This document shows, one piece after another, positions 16,627 to 24,629 of a stretch of 64,000 bases of DNA. The stretch is taken from contig JASGGE010000003.1 in assembly GCA_047605205.1 (NCBI GenBank), positions 19,506 to 83,505 on the forward strand, written 5' to 3'. The position numbers and the translations under genes are program-made. How positions within the stretch are numbered: position 1 is the first letter of the stretch; each line of letters begins with the position of its first letter. Source of the DNA: Siphonobacter sp047605205 (GTDB taxonomy: Bacteria > Bacteroidota > Bacteroidia > Cytophagales > Spirosomataceae). The notes under the pieces were generated by a model, which searched no databases, was not told where the DNA came from, and was given only the letters and a program-made list of their open reading frames with translations.

Positions 16627-17640
16627 ATGAATATCCTTGTTACCGGCGGAGCCGGGTTTATTGGCTCTCATACCGTAGTTGAATTAATCGGAGCGGGTTT
16701 TGAGCCCATTATTATCGATAATTTTTCTAACTCCGAGGAGTCAGTGCTGCAACGTCTGGAATCTATCCTGGGTCGTTCTGTTAAATGTTATTCCGCCGAC
16801 TGTAATAATCTTGATCTGCTCACGAATATTTTCAAAGAAGAAAATATTCAGGGAATCATTCACTTTGCTGCTAGTAAGGCGGTTGGTGAATCAGTAGAAA
16901 AGCCTTTACTCTACTATCGAAATAATATTTCTGCTCTGGTAACCTTGCTGGAAGCGATGACCGCCACCGGCGTTTCAAATCTGGTTTTCTCTTCGTCTTG
17001 TACCGTTTATGGGCAGCCTGAACAGGTACCTGTTACGGAAGATACCCCCGTGCAGCCAGCAGCTTCACCCTATGGAAATACGAAACAGGTAGGGGAAGAA
17101 ATCATTCGGGATACGGTTGCTTCAGGAGCAAATCTGAAAGCGTTGGCTTTGCGTTACTTTAACCCTATTGGAGCTCACCCTTCGGCGTTGATTGGTGAAT
17201 TACCCCGTGGCGTACCTGCTAACTTGGTGCCTTATATGACCCAAACGGCTGCTGGTCTACGAGAGAAATTAATGGTATTTGGAAAGGATTATCCCACCGC
17301 AGACGGAACCTGTATCCGTGATTTTATTCACGTGGTGGACCTGGCAAAAGCTCATGTGAAAGCATTAGAGCTACTGATTGATCAATCCGCTTCTAATTAT
17401 TACGATTATTTCAATATTGGAACTGGGCAGGGTACAAGCGTTCTGAAACTCATCACTACTTTTGAAAAAGTAACGGGTATAGATTTAAATTACGAATTTG
17501 CTCCCCGTCGGGTTGGCGATGTAATGGAAGTCTATGCAGATGTGAGTAAATCAACTGGAAAATTGGGCTGGAAAGCTAAAAAAACGCTGGAAGAGTCGCT
17601 GGCAGACGCCTGGCGGTGGCAGGAGGCATTAGCAAAATAA
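16627..17640 (+). CDS. galE: UDP-glucose 4-epimerase
   Basis: An extended short-chain dehydrogenase of 337 aa with the NAD-binding GGAGFIGS (7-14), Ser124 region SSSCTVYG, and the catalytic Tyr149-xxx-Lys153 pair in YGNTK. The NPIGAHPS segment and length are typical of GalE. It interconverts UDP-glucose and UDP-galactose for surface polysaccharide. First of three sugar-nucleotide genes in a row; rmlB begins 30 bases downstream. Confidence 0.92.
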   Translation: MNILVTGGAGFIGSHTVVELIGAGFEPIIIDNFSNSEESVLQRLESILGRSVKCYSADCNNLDLLTNIFKEENIQGIIHFAASKAVGESVEKPLLYYRNNISALVTLLEAMTATGVSNLVFSSSCTVYGQPEQVPVTEDTPVQPAASPYGNTKQVGEEIIRDTVASGANLKALALRYFNPIGAHPSALIGELPRGVPANLVPYMTQTAAGLREKLMVFGKDYPTADGTCIRDFIHVVDLAKAHVKALELLIDQSASNYYDYFNIGTGQGTSVLKLITTFEKVTGIDLNYEFAPRRVGDVMEVYADVSKSTGKLGWKAKKTLEESLADAWRWQEALAK

Positions 17641-17670
17641 ATATTCAATACTTTGTCTGTAATATATTAA

Positions 17671-18729
17671 ATGAAAAAGATACTAATTACGGGAGGAGCG
17701 GGTTTCATAGGCTCTCATGTAGTACGTCGGTTTGTGAAGGAATACACCGATACGTACCAGATTTTCAACCTGGATGCCCTGACGTATGCCGGCAATCTGG
17801 CTAACCTGAGGGACATCGAATCGGCGGCCAACTATACTTTCGTTAAAGGGGATATCCGCGATGCGGCTTTTCTCGACGAGCTATTCACCCAGCATGATTT
17901 CTACGGCGTCATTCACCTGGCGGCTGAAAGTCACGTGGACCGTTCCATTACTGATCCCATGGCTTTTGTCTTGACCAATGTCATTGGGACGGTGAATTTG
18001 CTGAACGCGGCCAAAAAAGCCTGGAAAGAAGACTATTCCCGGCATTTGTTCTATCACGTTTCCACCGATGAGGTGTACGGAGAGCTGCACGATCCTTCCG
18101 AGTTCTTCCTGGAGACAACCAAATACGATCCGCGATCACCCTATTCAGCCTCCAAAGCTTCTTCCGATCATTTTGTTCGGGCTTACGGCAACACGTACGG
18201 CATTCCTTTTGTACTAACCAACTGCTCGAATAATTACGGGCCCAATCACTTTCCTGAGAAGCTGATTCCTCTGATGATCCATAACATTCTCAACCATAAG
18301 CCATTACCCGTTTATGGCAAGGGGGAAAACGTTCGGGACTGGTTGTTTGTCATTGACCATGCCCGTGCGATTGATGTGGTTTTCCACCAGGGGACGATCG
18401 GTGAAACCTACAACATTGGAGGTTTTAACGAATGGAAAAACATTGATCTGGTGCATTTGTTGTGCTCGATTATGGATAATAAACTGGGTCGTTCCGCGGG
18501 TACGTCAGCAGGCCTGATTACCTACGTAACCGACCGGGCGGGGCATGATCTGCGGTATGCCATTGATGCTCACAAGATTATGAATGAGTTAGGCTGGCAG
18601 CCTTCGGTAACCTTCGAACAGGGACTTGAACAAACGGTAGATTGGTATCTGGCTAATACCGAGTGGCTGGAAGAAGTCACCTCGGGCTCTTACCAGAACT
18701 ATTACGAAAGCATGTACGCACAACGATAA
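17671..18729 (+). CDS. rfbB: dTDP-glucose 4,6-dehydratase
   Basis: GGAGFIGSHVV at 8-18 binds NAD+; STDEVYGEL carries the active-site Thr-Asp-Glu; YSASK (about 158-162) is the catalytic Tyr/Lys pair; NNYGPNHFPEKLIP and NVRDWLFVIDH are RmlB signatures. It turns dTDP-glucose into the 4-keto-6-deoxy intermediate of rhamnose and related sugars. rmlC and rmlD are not in the window, so the end sugar is unknown. It is noticeably richer in G+C than galE before it. Confidence 0.94.
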   Translation: MKKILITGGAGFIGSHVVRRFVKEYTDTYQIFNLDALTYAGNLANLRDIESAANYTFVKGDIRDAAFLDELFTQHDFYGVIHLAAESHVDRSITDPMAFVLTNVIGTVNLLNAAKKAWKEDYSRHLFYHVSTDEVYGELHDPSEFFLETTKYDPRSPYSASKASSDHFVRAYGNTYGIPFVLTNCSNNYGPNHFPEKLIPLMIHNILNHKPLPVYGKGENVRDWLFVIDHARAIDVVFHQGTIGETYNIGGFNEWKNIDLVHLLCSIMDNKLGRSAGTSAGLITYVTDRAGHDLRYAIDAHKIMNELGWQPSVTFEQGLEQTVDWYLANTEWLEEVTSGSYQNYYESMYAQR

Positions 18730-18757
18730 TCATTCAATGTTGAATAAATGAAGGATA

Positions 18758-18843
18758 GAATGAGTGAATAGCCCTAACCCGTAAGGGTTGAATCAACCTA
18801 GCTCCTTATTTTATGATTCTATCATTCACTCATTCACTCATTC
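18758..18843. repeat. Inverted/direct repeats between rmlB and rmlA
   Basis: GAATGAGTGAAT (18758-18769) can pair with ATTCACTCATTC, present twice in overlapping copies (18824-18835 and 18832-18843). A small AACCC/GGGTT hairpin lies inside. Possibly an intra-operon processing or attenuation structure. Confidence 0.45.
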
Positions 18844-18855
18844 AAAACTGAAAAG

Positions 18856-19716
18856 ATGAAAGGTATTATTCTGGCCGGTGGTTCCGGCACCCGCTTGCAT
18901 CCGCTGACGTTGGCCGTTTCCAAGCAGCTCATGCCAGTGTATGACAAACCCATGATTTATTACCCGCTGTCGATTTTGATGCTGGCAGGCATTAAAGAGA
19001 TTCTGATTATTTCGACGCCCCACGATTTACCTCATTTCGAAAAACTGCTTGGGGATGGCAGTCGCTTGGGCTGTTCATTCCAGTATGCCGTGCAGCCGAG
19101 TCCGGATGGACTGGCTCAGGCCTTCGTCATTGGCAAAGAATTTATTGGGAATGATAAGGTAGCTTTGATTTTAGGCGATAATATTTTTTACGGTTCAGGC
19201 TTATCCAAGCTTCTGCAGGCCAATAATGATCCCGAAGGAGGTGTCGTGTATGCCTATCAGGTACACGATCCGGAGCGGTATGGTGTGGTGGAGTTTGATG
19301 AAGCCTTCAACGTGCTAAGCATTGAGGAAAAGCCAGCCGAACCCAAGTCAAACTATGCCGTGCCGGGTCTTTATTTCTACGATAACGATGTGGTAGAAAT
19401 TGCCGAAAACATTGCTCCAAGCCCAAGAGGTGAGTATGAGATTACGGATGTGAACAAGGTCTATCTGGAAAGAGGCAAACTCAAAGTAGGCGTGCTGGAC
19501 CGGGGAACGGCCTGGCTGGATACGGGTACGTTTACTTCGCTGATGCAGGCAGGTCAGTTTGTGGAAGTAATTGAGCAGCGGCAGGGTCTCAAGATTGGCT
19601 GTATTGAAGAGGTGGCTTACCGCATGGGTTTTATTGATCAGCAGCAACTCAAGGAAATCGCCAAACCTCTCCAAAAAAGTGGCTATGGAACGTATTTGCT
19701 TTCTTTAGTAAAATAG
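18856..19716 (+). CDS. rfbA: Glucose-1-phosphate thymidylyltransferase
   Basis: Nucleotidyltransferase motif GGSGTRLHPLT (8-18) with AVSKQLMPVYDKPMIYYPLS, the LGDNIFYG metal/substrate site and DRGTAWLDTGTF, all as in RmlA. Makes dTDP-glucose, the substrate of the enzyme coded just upstream. 286 aa, normal length. Ends in a strong terminator, so galE-rmlB-rmlA form one probable transcript. Confidence 0.95.
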   Translation: MKGIILAGGSGTRLHPLTLAVSKQLMPVYDKPMIYYPLSILMLAGIKEILIISTPHDLPHFEKLLGDGSRLGCSFQYAVQPSPDGLAQAFVIGKEFIGNDKVALILGDNIFYGSGLSKLLQANNDPEGGVVYAYQVHDPERYGVVEFDEAFNVLSIEEKPAEPKSNYAVPGLYFYDNDVVEIAENIAPSPRGEYEITDVNKVYLERGKLKVGVLDRGTAWLDTGTFTSLMQAGQFVEVIEQRQGLKIGCIEEVAYRMGFIDQQQLKEIAKPLQKSGYGTYLLSLVK

Positions 19717-19730
19717 GTTAGCTAATACTT

Positions 19731-19771
19731 AAACAGAAATCCCGCAACTTGAAGCTGCGGGATTTCTGTTT
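19731..19771. terminator. Terminator after rmlA
   Basis: Perfect 16-bp stem (19731-19746 with 19756-19771) with a nine-base loop, flanked by A and T runs. Confidence 0.8.
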
Positions 19772-20205
19772 AGGCTTTGTTTAAGAAGCAATATTTTCGG
19801 CCTCGCGGACAATGTTATTATCAGGGCGAAAATTGACCCGGTATAATGACGGGTATAGGATATAAATGGGCCTGTTACCTCATGAGCCTGACGTGTTTTG
19901 TCCGTATTATTTCTAAAGTATCACTAAGGATTAAAATAAAAACGGCCGGGCAACCCCTGCCATTCCGGCAAGGACAATCAATAAAAACAAACATTTCATT
20001 AGGTTTAAAAAAATTAAGGCAACAGATCATAGCAATTGCCATGATCTGTATAACTAGAACTTTCTACGGATATGATCAAAAATAAATCCATTTTTGATCA
20101 TTGTTTTTCTAAAAAACGCAACTTTTTTCGGAATGAAAGTTTGAAAATAAAGCCTGGAAAATTTTTCAGATTTTTTTGCCAATATTCAAAGTCCCCAGTC
20201 TTGCC
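19772..20205. other. Intergenic region with two tandem dyads
   Basis: No supported gene. Two palindromes follow each other: ACAGATCAT/ATGATCTGT around GCAATTGC (20022-20049) and TGATCAAAAAT/ATTTTTGATCA (20073-20100). A 32-codon minus-strand stretch ending ...RVNFRPDNNIVREAENIAS at about 19781 could be the tail of a lost gene, but is too short to call. Confidence 0.4.
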
Positions 20206-20213
20206 TACCTTTG
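20206..20213 (+). promoter_or_regulatory. -7 promoter element TACCTTTG for cyclophilin gene
   Basis: TAnnTTTG element 25 bases upstream of the ATG. Confidence 0.4.
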
Positions 20214-20238
20214 CGGGAAACTTTAACGATTATTCAGT

Positions 20239-20682
20239 ATGGTAAAGGCAGAAATGCAGACTGACAAAGGAAAGTTAGTCATTGAATTATACGAAAACGA
20301 AACACCAATCACCGTTAAAAACTTCGTTGATTTATCTGAAAAAGGCTTCTATGATGGCCTGATTTTTCACCGGGTTATTCCAGGATTCGTTATTCAGGGT
20401 GGTGATCCAACGGGTACTGGTGCAGGTGGGCCGGGGTATTCTATTCCGTGTGAAACGAAGGCTCCCAAACAATATCATGACAAAGGGGTGTTATCAATGG
20501 CTCACCGTGGGCCTAATACGGGTGGCAGCCAGTTTTTCATCTGTCATAATCGCCAGAATACGGCTCATCTGGACGGAAAACATACCGCTTTTGGTAGAGT
20601 GATTGAAGGACTTGATATCATTGACGATATTCGTCAGGGGGACAAAATTCAGTCCGTAAAAATTGTTCGTGAAGAAGCTTGA
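20239..20682 (+). CDS. Peptidyl-prolyl cis-trans isomerase, cyclophilin type
   Basis: A single-domain cyclophilin of 147 aa with the active-site segments FHRVIPGFVIQGGDPTGTG (Arg and Gln), MAHRGPNTGGSQFFI and HLDGKHTAFGRV. It has no signal peptide, so it should act in the cytosol in protein folding. Single-gene unit between a -7 promoter element and a strong terminator. Confidence 0.93.
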   Translation: MVKAEMQTDKGKLVIELYENETPITVKNFVDLSEKGFYDGLIFHRVIPGFVIQGGDPTGTGAGGPGYSIPCETKAPKQYHDKGVLSMAHRGPNTGGSQFFICHNRQNTAHLDGKHTAFGRVIEGLDIIDDIRQGDKIQSVKIVREEA

Positions 20683-20698
20683 TATTCTTCCTGAAACA

Positions 20699-20743
20699 AT
20701 AATACAGAAGGCTCGCAGTGTCACTGCGAGCCTTCTGTATTAT
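20699..20743. terminator. Bidirectional terminator, 22-bp arms
   Basis: Near-perfect palindrome of two 22-bp arms around one T (20721), ending in A/T-rich flanks between the convergent cyclophilin and peptidase genes. It overlaps the peptidase stop codon. Confidence 0.8.
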
Positions 20744-23562
20744 TTAATTAATTGAAGGCGTTGATTGATTCCTTTTTCAACCATGGGTAATCCTTCAGAT
20801 AACCACTGAGGAGCCGGAGCATCTTTCAGATAGAAATCCAGGTATTGCCACATTCGGATGGTCCAGTCTTTCTGATTTTTACGGATTCGGTTACCGTGTT
20901 TTTCTCCGTTATAGTTAATCAACCAGGCGGGTTTACCCAAACGCTTCAGACCTAAGTATAATTCGATACCTTGATACCAGGGCACTGCGTCGTCGTCGTC
21001 GTTATGCAGAATCAGGGCTGGTGTTTTTACTTGAGGTAAGTAAAACAAGGGCGAATTCTCAATGAATTGAATGGGTTTTTCCCAAATGGTTCCCCCAATC
21101 CGGCTTTGTGTGTGCTCATATTGAGCCTGCCGGCTTAGGCCCGTTCCCCAGCGGATACCGCCATAGGCACTCGTCATGTTTGCTACAGGGGCTCCCGGAA
21201 CAGCCGTTTTGAACAGATGTGTTTGGGTAATCAGGTAAGCTGTTTGGTAACCACCCCAACTGTGCCCAACAATACCTAATCGGCTGCGATCTACCCAAGG
21301 ATTTTCCAACAGCTTTAATACCCCTGGAATAATGCAGCTATAAGCACTCTTTCCTGGATAGCCATCGTGGTAAACAATGTCTGGGACGAATACCAGATAT
21401 CCATTGGAAACTGCGTATGCGTAATTAGTACGGGCACTGGCTGAAGGATTTGGCGTAATAAAATTGTGAATATTATCGGACTCTTTTTCGTAGAAATAAG
21501 TAATCATCGGATACTTTTTCGTTGCGTCAAAGTCGTCAGGTTTGTAGAGTAATCCTTGTAAGGTAATACCATCACCAGAAGTCCAGCTAACCATCTCAAC
21601 TGTTCCCCAACGATAAGGCTTCATTTGTTCCCCTAAATCAGAGATTTTCCGTAGATTCTTGAATGACAGATCCGTTGCCTGTAAATCAGGGTAATCCCGG
21701 AAAGTTGACTTTGTGAACAGAAGGGCATTGGCATTTTTCGCCTTTGTTACAAAGGGAGATACTTCAAAATTTCCTTCATACAGGGTCGTCTGGTTACTGG
21801 GAAGCCACTCTACGTACCCACTTCCTTTTGTGTTATTGTCAAAATAACGTAGCAACAGGGGCTTACCGGGATCAATACTCCGTTCTTCAGGATCCAGGTT
21901 GATGTACCGATATGATTTTTGTACGGGACGACCTTTGGTAAGGCGGGTTAATCCAGCATTACTCGCCGGGTTGATTGACCAGACATCATACTTATCATAC
22001 AGGTAAAGTTGCTCGTCACCTTTGGTCCAACCGGCAATACCATACGAGCTTGGGAAATCGGGGTGATCGTCATCTTCATCGGCAAATTTACGATCTTTCG
22101 TCAAACGAATTTTTTGACCATTCGTTACTGAATAAGCAAACCAGGCCGTGTCGGGTAATGAGAACCAGTAGACATATTTGCCCTCTGGTGAAGTCATCAC
22201 TCGGCCACGAACGTTTTCCTGAACCAGTTTTTTCGATCCATCTTTTGTTGAAATCAGATAAACATCCTGACGGGAATTCCAATCCCAGTGTTCATTCGAA
22301 TAATTTGCATCAGAAAGGCCTATGGCAAAATCAGCTTTACCTTCATTCACGGGACGAACCTCGTCCATAGCAACCGTAGCTAATTGAACGGCTTTGCCCG
22401 TTGCCAGATCAAGAACTGCCGTGTATGAACGCTTACGGTCCCGTTCAAGACTTACTTTTTGCTGAGTTTGAAGATTCCGATCTTTGGGGCTCCAGACTTC
22501 GACATTGACTACTTCCTCGGGTAACAGGGTAGTGTCCTGAAGAAAAGCTTTGGGAGCCGTTCCGAAAAACAGCTTCGAGCCATCTTTTGCAAATGATAAT
22601 GCAGCATCACCACTTACCAGCCAGCCCGTTGGGCCAGGTTGTGAACTGGCGTCTACCGTTTTACGAGCCTGAGTATCACCCACTTTCCAGGTATACAGCT
22701 GATAATACCGGGTGAGTGCTTTGGCGTTTGTGTCAGGATCAGTGACAAAAGCCAGGTATTGCCCTGCTTCATCGAGACTCAGATTTTTTGACTTGCCTTT
22801 TGCCTCATATACTTTCTGGGTAGCACCAGATTCCAGGTCTACGACATATACGCCGGGAGTTTTGATCGTACTATCGTTTCCGGTTGTAGTATAGGCAAGA
22901 CGCTTACCGTTGTTACTGAATTCATAATCCGTTACGAAGGGGTATATCGTTTGCGAGCCCGTTTTTAGGTTACTCAATACCAAACGATAGCCATTTTCTT
23001 CCGATTCTTTCTTGGCAGGTTTCCGGGGACGTGTTTTGGCAGTTGTAGTGTCCTTTTTTACCGGTTCTGGCTTACTTTCTGCTTGATAAGCAATAAAACC
23101 ACCCGATTTTTCTGGAACTTTAAATGAAATAACGTTCGGGATTTTAGTTACCTGATTGGTTTTGAATGAGTAAATGCCCAGTGAGTCTTTAGGCATTTCA
23201 TCTTTCTTTTTCTTTTTACGTTTAGCATCCTTTACCGCCTCAACTTGTGGCTTGATTTTGAAGGTAGCCCACTGGGAATCGTAGCTGATCTTAATATCAG
23301 CTGCCCGTTGGACTGAATCAATTTTGTCTTTCTTCAGGCCATAGAATACCACTTTGCCGTCGCCTTCCTGCGGATTGGCCGTATAAATAGCCCATTCCCC
23401 ATCGTTGGTGAGGTTACGGTAGCTAATCGATTTCCAGGAATCATACACCGAGTGAGTGAGCGGTTTTTTCGGTGGGGGCGGGGCGGGAACTGTCTTACTT
23501 TTTTTCTGCCCCATGGCAATGGTGGTCAGAAACAGTAAAGAAAAAAATAAATATTGTTTCAT
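20740..23562 (-). CDS. S9 family peptidase (prolyl oligopeptidase type), exported
   Basis: Signal peptide ending in AMGQ, a Lys/Pro-rich linker, a WD/beta-propeller-like region to about residue 640, then an alpha/beta hydrolase. The catalytic triad is visible: Ser in GHSWGGYQ (about 768), Asp in HNDDDDAVPW (about 855) and His in GEKHGNRI (about 886). It should cut oligopeptides in the periplasm. At 940 aa it is longer than classical prolyl oligopeptidases, in the range of periplasmic Bacteroidota members. Two Lys-rich insertions (near residues 110-120 and 170-185) are unusual low-complexity additions. Confidence 0.88.
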   Translation of the reverse strand: MKQYLFFSLLFLTTIAMGQKKSKTVPAPPPPKKPLTHSVYDSWKSISYRNLTNDGEWAIYTANPQEGDGKVVFYGLKKDKIDSVQRAADIKISYDSQWATFKIKPQVEAVKDAKRKKKKKDEMPKDSLGIYSFKTNQVTKIPNVISFKVPEKSGGFIAYQAESKPEPVKKDTTTAKTRPRKPAKKESEENGYRLVLSNLKTGSQTIYPFVTDYEFSNNGKRLAYTTTGNDSTIKTPGVYVVDLESGATQKVYEAKGKSKNLSLDEAGQYLAFVTDPDTNAKALTRYYQLYTWKVGDTQARKTVDASSQPGPTGWLVSGDAALSFAKDGSKLFFGTAPKAFLQDTTLLPEEVVNVEVWSPKDRNLQTQQKVSLERDRKRSYTAVLDLATGKAVQLATVAMDEVRPVNEGKADFAIGLSDANYSNEHWDWNSRQDVYLISTKDGSKKLVQENVRGRVMTSPEGKYVYWFSLPDTAWFAYSVTNGQKIRLTKDRKFADEDDDHPDFPSSYGIAGWTKGDEQLYLYDKYDVWSINPASNAGLTRLTKGRPVQKSYRYINLDPEERSIDPGKPLLLRYFDNNTKGSGYVEWLPSNQTTLYEGNFEVSPFVTKAKNANALLFTKSTFRDYPDLQATDLSFKNLRKISDLGEQMKPYRWGTVEMVSWTSGDGITLQGLLYKPDDFDATKKYPMITYFYEKESDNIHNFITPNPSASARTNYAYAVSNGYLVFVPDIVYHDGYPGKSAYSCIIPGVLKLLENPWVDRSRLGIVGHSWGGYQTAYLITQTHLFKTAVPGAPVANMTSAYGGIRWGTGLSRQAQYEHTQSRIGGTIWEKPIQFIENSPLFYLPQVKTPALILHNDDDDAVPWYQGIELYLGLKRLGKPAWLINYNGEKHGNRIRKNQKDWTIRMWQYLDFYLKDAPAPQWLSEGLPMVEKGINQRLQLIK

Positions 23563-23669
23563 GATGCTGATGAGTAGAATATAAACCTGAAAATAGCCCT
23601 TGCAAAATGGCTATGAGTGGTAGAGCGACTTTTTGTAAGAAAAATGAGACGAAAAGAGTCCTGATAACT

Positions 23670-24527
23670 CTATTTCAGGCTTTTATAAATCATTTCAGAA
23701 ACGGTGGCCATAGCTTCAATGCCTGTTTCGTGTTTATCCCAGTCTCTTGTTAATAGTACCAATACATAGCTTTGGCCATTCGGCAGATACACAATTCCAC
23801 AATCATGCTGGATATTTGTAATAAAACCTGTTTTATGGGCTACTTTCGTTCCGGCGGGCAAACGAGCAGGAATGGCATCATTGAATTTTTGATCCAGCAG
23901 AATTTTAATCATTTCCTGGGAAGCCTTTTTACTAACCGCTTTTCCTTTGGCAATTTTTTCAAACAATAGGCATAAGTCATAAGCAGATACCAGGTTATTC
24001 AACCCGGCCTGATACGCTTTTGTATCTTCTACACCTCTGAGAATTTTACTTTCTTTGGCTCCTAGTTTATAAAAGGTTTTCATGACGTTCTGAGCTCCTA
24101 CCAGGTCAATAATCAGGTTGGTTGAGAGATTACTGCTCACAATAATCATTTTATACATAATGTCGTAAATACTCTGTTTTGCTCCGTTGAGGGTATAGAG
24201 ATACTGTTCGCTGTCATCATTTGGCGAGAGACTATAGATACTGCCATCCACGATACTTTTGAATTCGTTCGTGACGGGAATCGAATCCGTTAAAGAGAAT
24301 TTGCCCTTTTCAGCCTGGTTATAAACTTCAACCATTACGGGGGTTTTCATTGTACTGGCTGCGTGGAACAGCTCATGTTCGTTGATGTAAATGACCTCGC
24401 CGGTTTTTAGGTTTTTATAGGCTACCGCATACGTGCCTTTTTGTTTAGACAGATAGTCAGTAATTTGATTTTTGAGTGACTGGCTGTAAGTAGCAATAGG
24501 AAAAAGCAAGAGGATAATCCACTTCAT
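23670..24527 (-). CDS. Class A beta-lactamase-like serine hydrolase
   Basis: Start chosen at the ATG at 24527 because MKWIILLLFPIATYSQ is a clean signal peptide. Ser58-xx-Lys61 in ASTMKTP is the nucleophile motif and KTG is in AHKTGFIT. The SDN motif is replaced by SSN (about 131-133), and the omega-loop Glu is plausible in RGVEDTKAYQAGLN. Fold and size (285 aa) fit class A, but the SSN change makes true beta-lactam hydrolysis uncertain; it may be a housekeeping serine hydrolase. Confidence 0.8.
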   Translation of the reverse strand: MKWIILLLFPIATYSQSLKNQITDYLSKQKGTYAVAYKNLKTGEVIYINEHELFHAASTMKTPVMVEVYNQAEKGKFSLTDSIPVTNEFKSIVDGSIYSLSPNDDSEQYLYTLNGAKQSIYDIMYKMIIVSSNLSTNLIIDLVGAQNVMKTFYKLGAKESKILRGVEDTKAYQAGLNNLVSAYDLCLLFEKIAKGKAVSKKASQEMIKILLDQKFNDAIPARLPAGTKVAHKTGFITNIQHDCGIVYLPNGQSYVLVLLTRDWDKHETGIEAMATVSEMIYKSLK

Positions 24528-24582
24528 GACAGTAGCGAAAAGACAAAGCAACAAGATAATCCTTTCGCGGATTCTTTTCAAG

Positions 24583-24611
24583 AAAAAGGCTCCGAATATG
24601 CGTCGGAGCCT
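24583..24611 (-). terminator. Terminator after the subtilase gene
   Basis: AGGCTCCGA/TCGGAGCCT stem with seven-base loop, followed on the minus strand by five T. Confidence 0.7.
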
Positions 24612-24629
24612 CAGTTTGTGTCGATCAGC

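Noticed and set aside
16473..16682. 69-codon open frame overlapping the galE start
   Set aside because: It overlaps galE in another frame and covers the galE promoter element; composition is random.
19846..20085. 79-codon plus-strand open frame after rmlA
   Set aside because: Codon pattern is not protein-like, it crosses two palindromes and has no recognisable motif.
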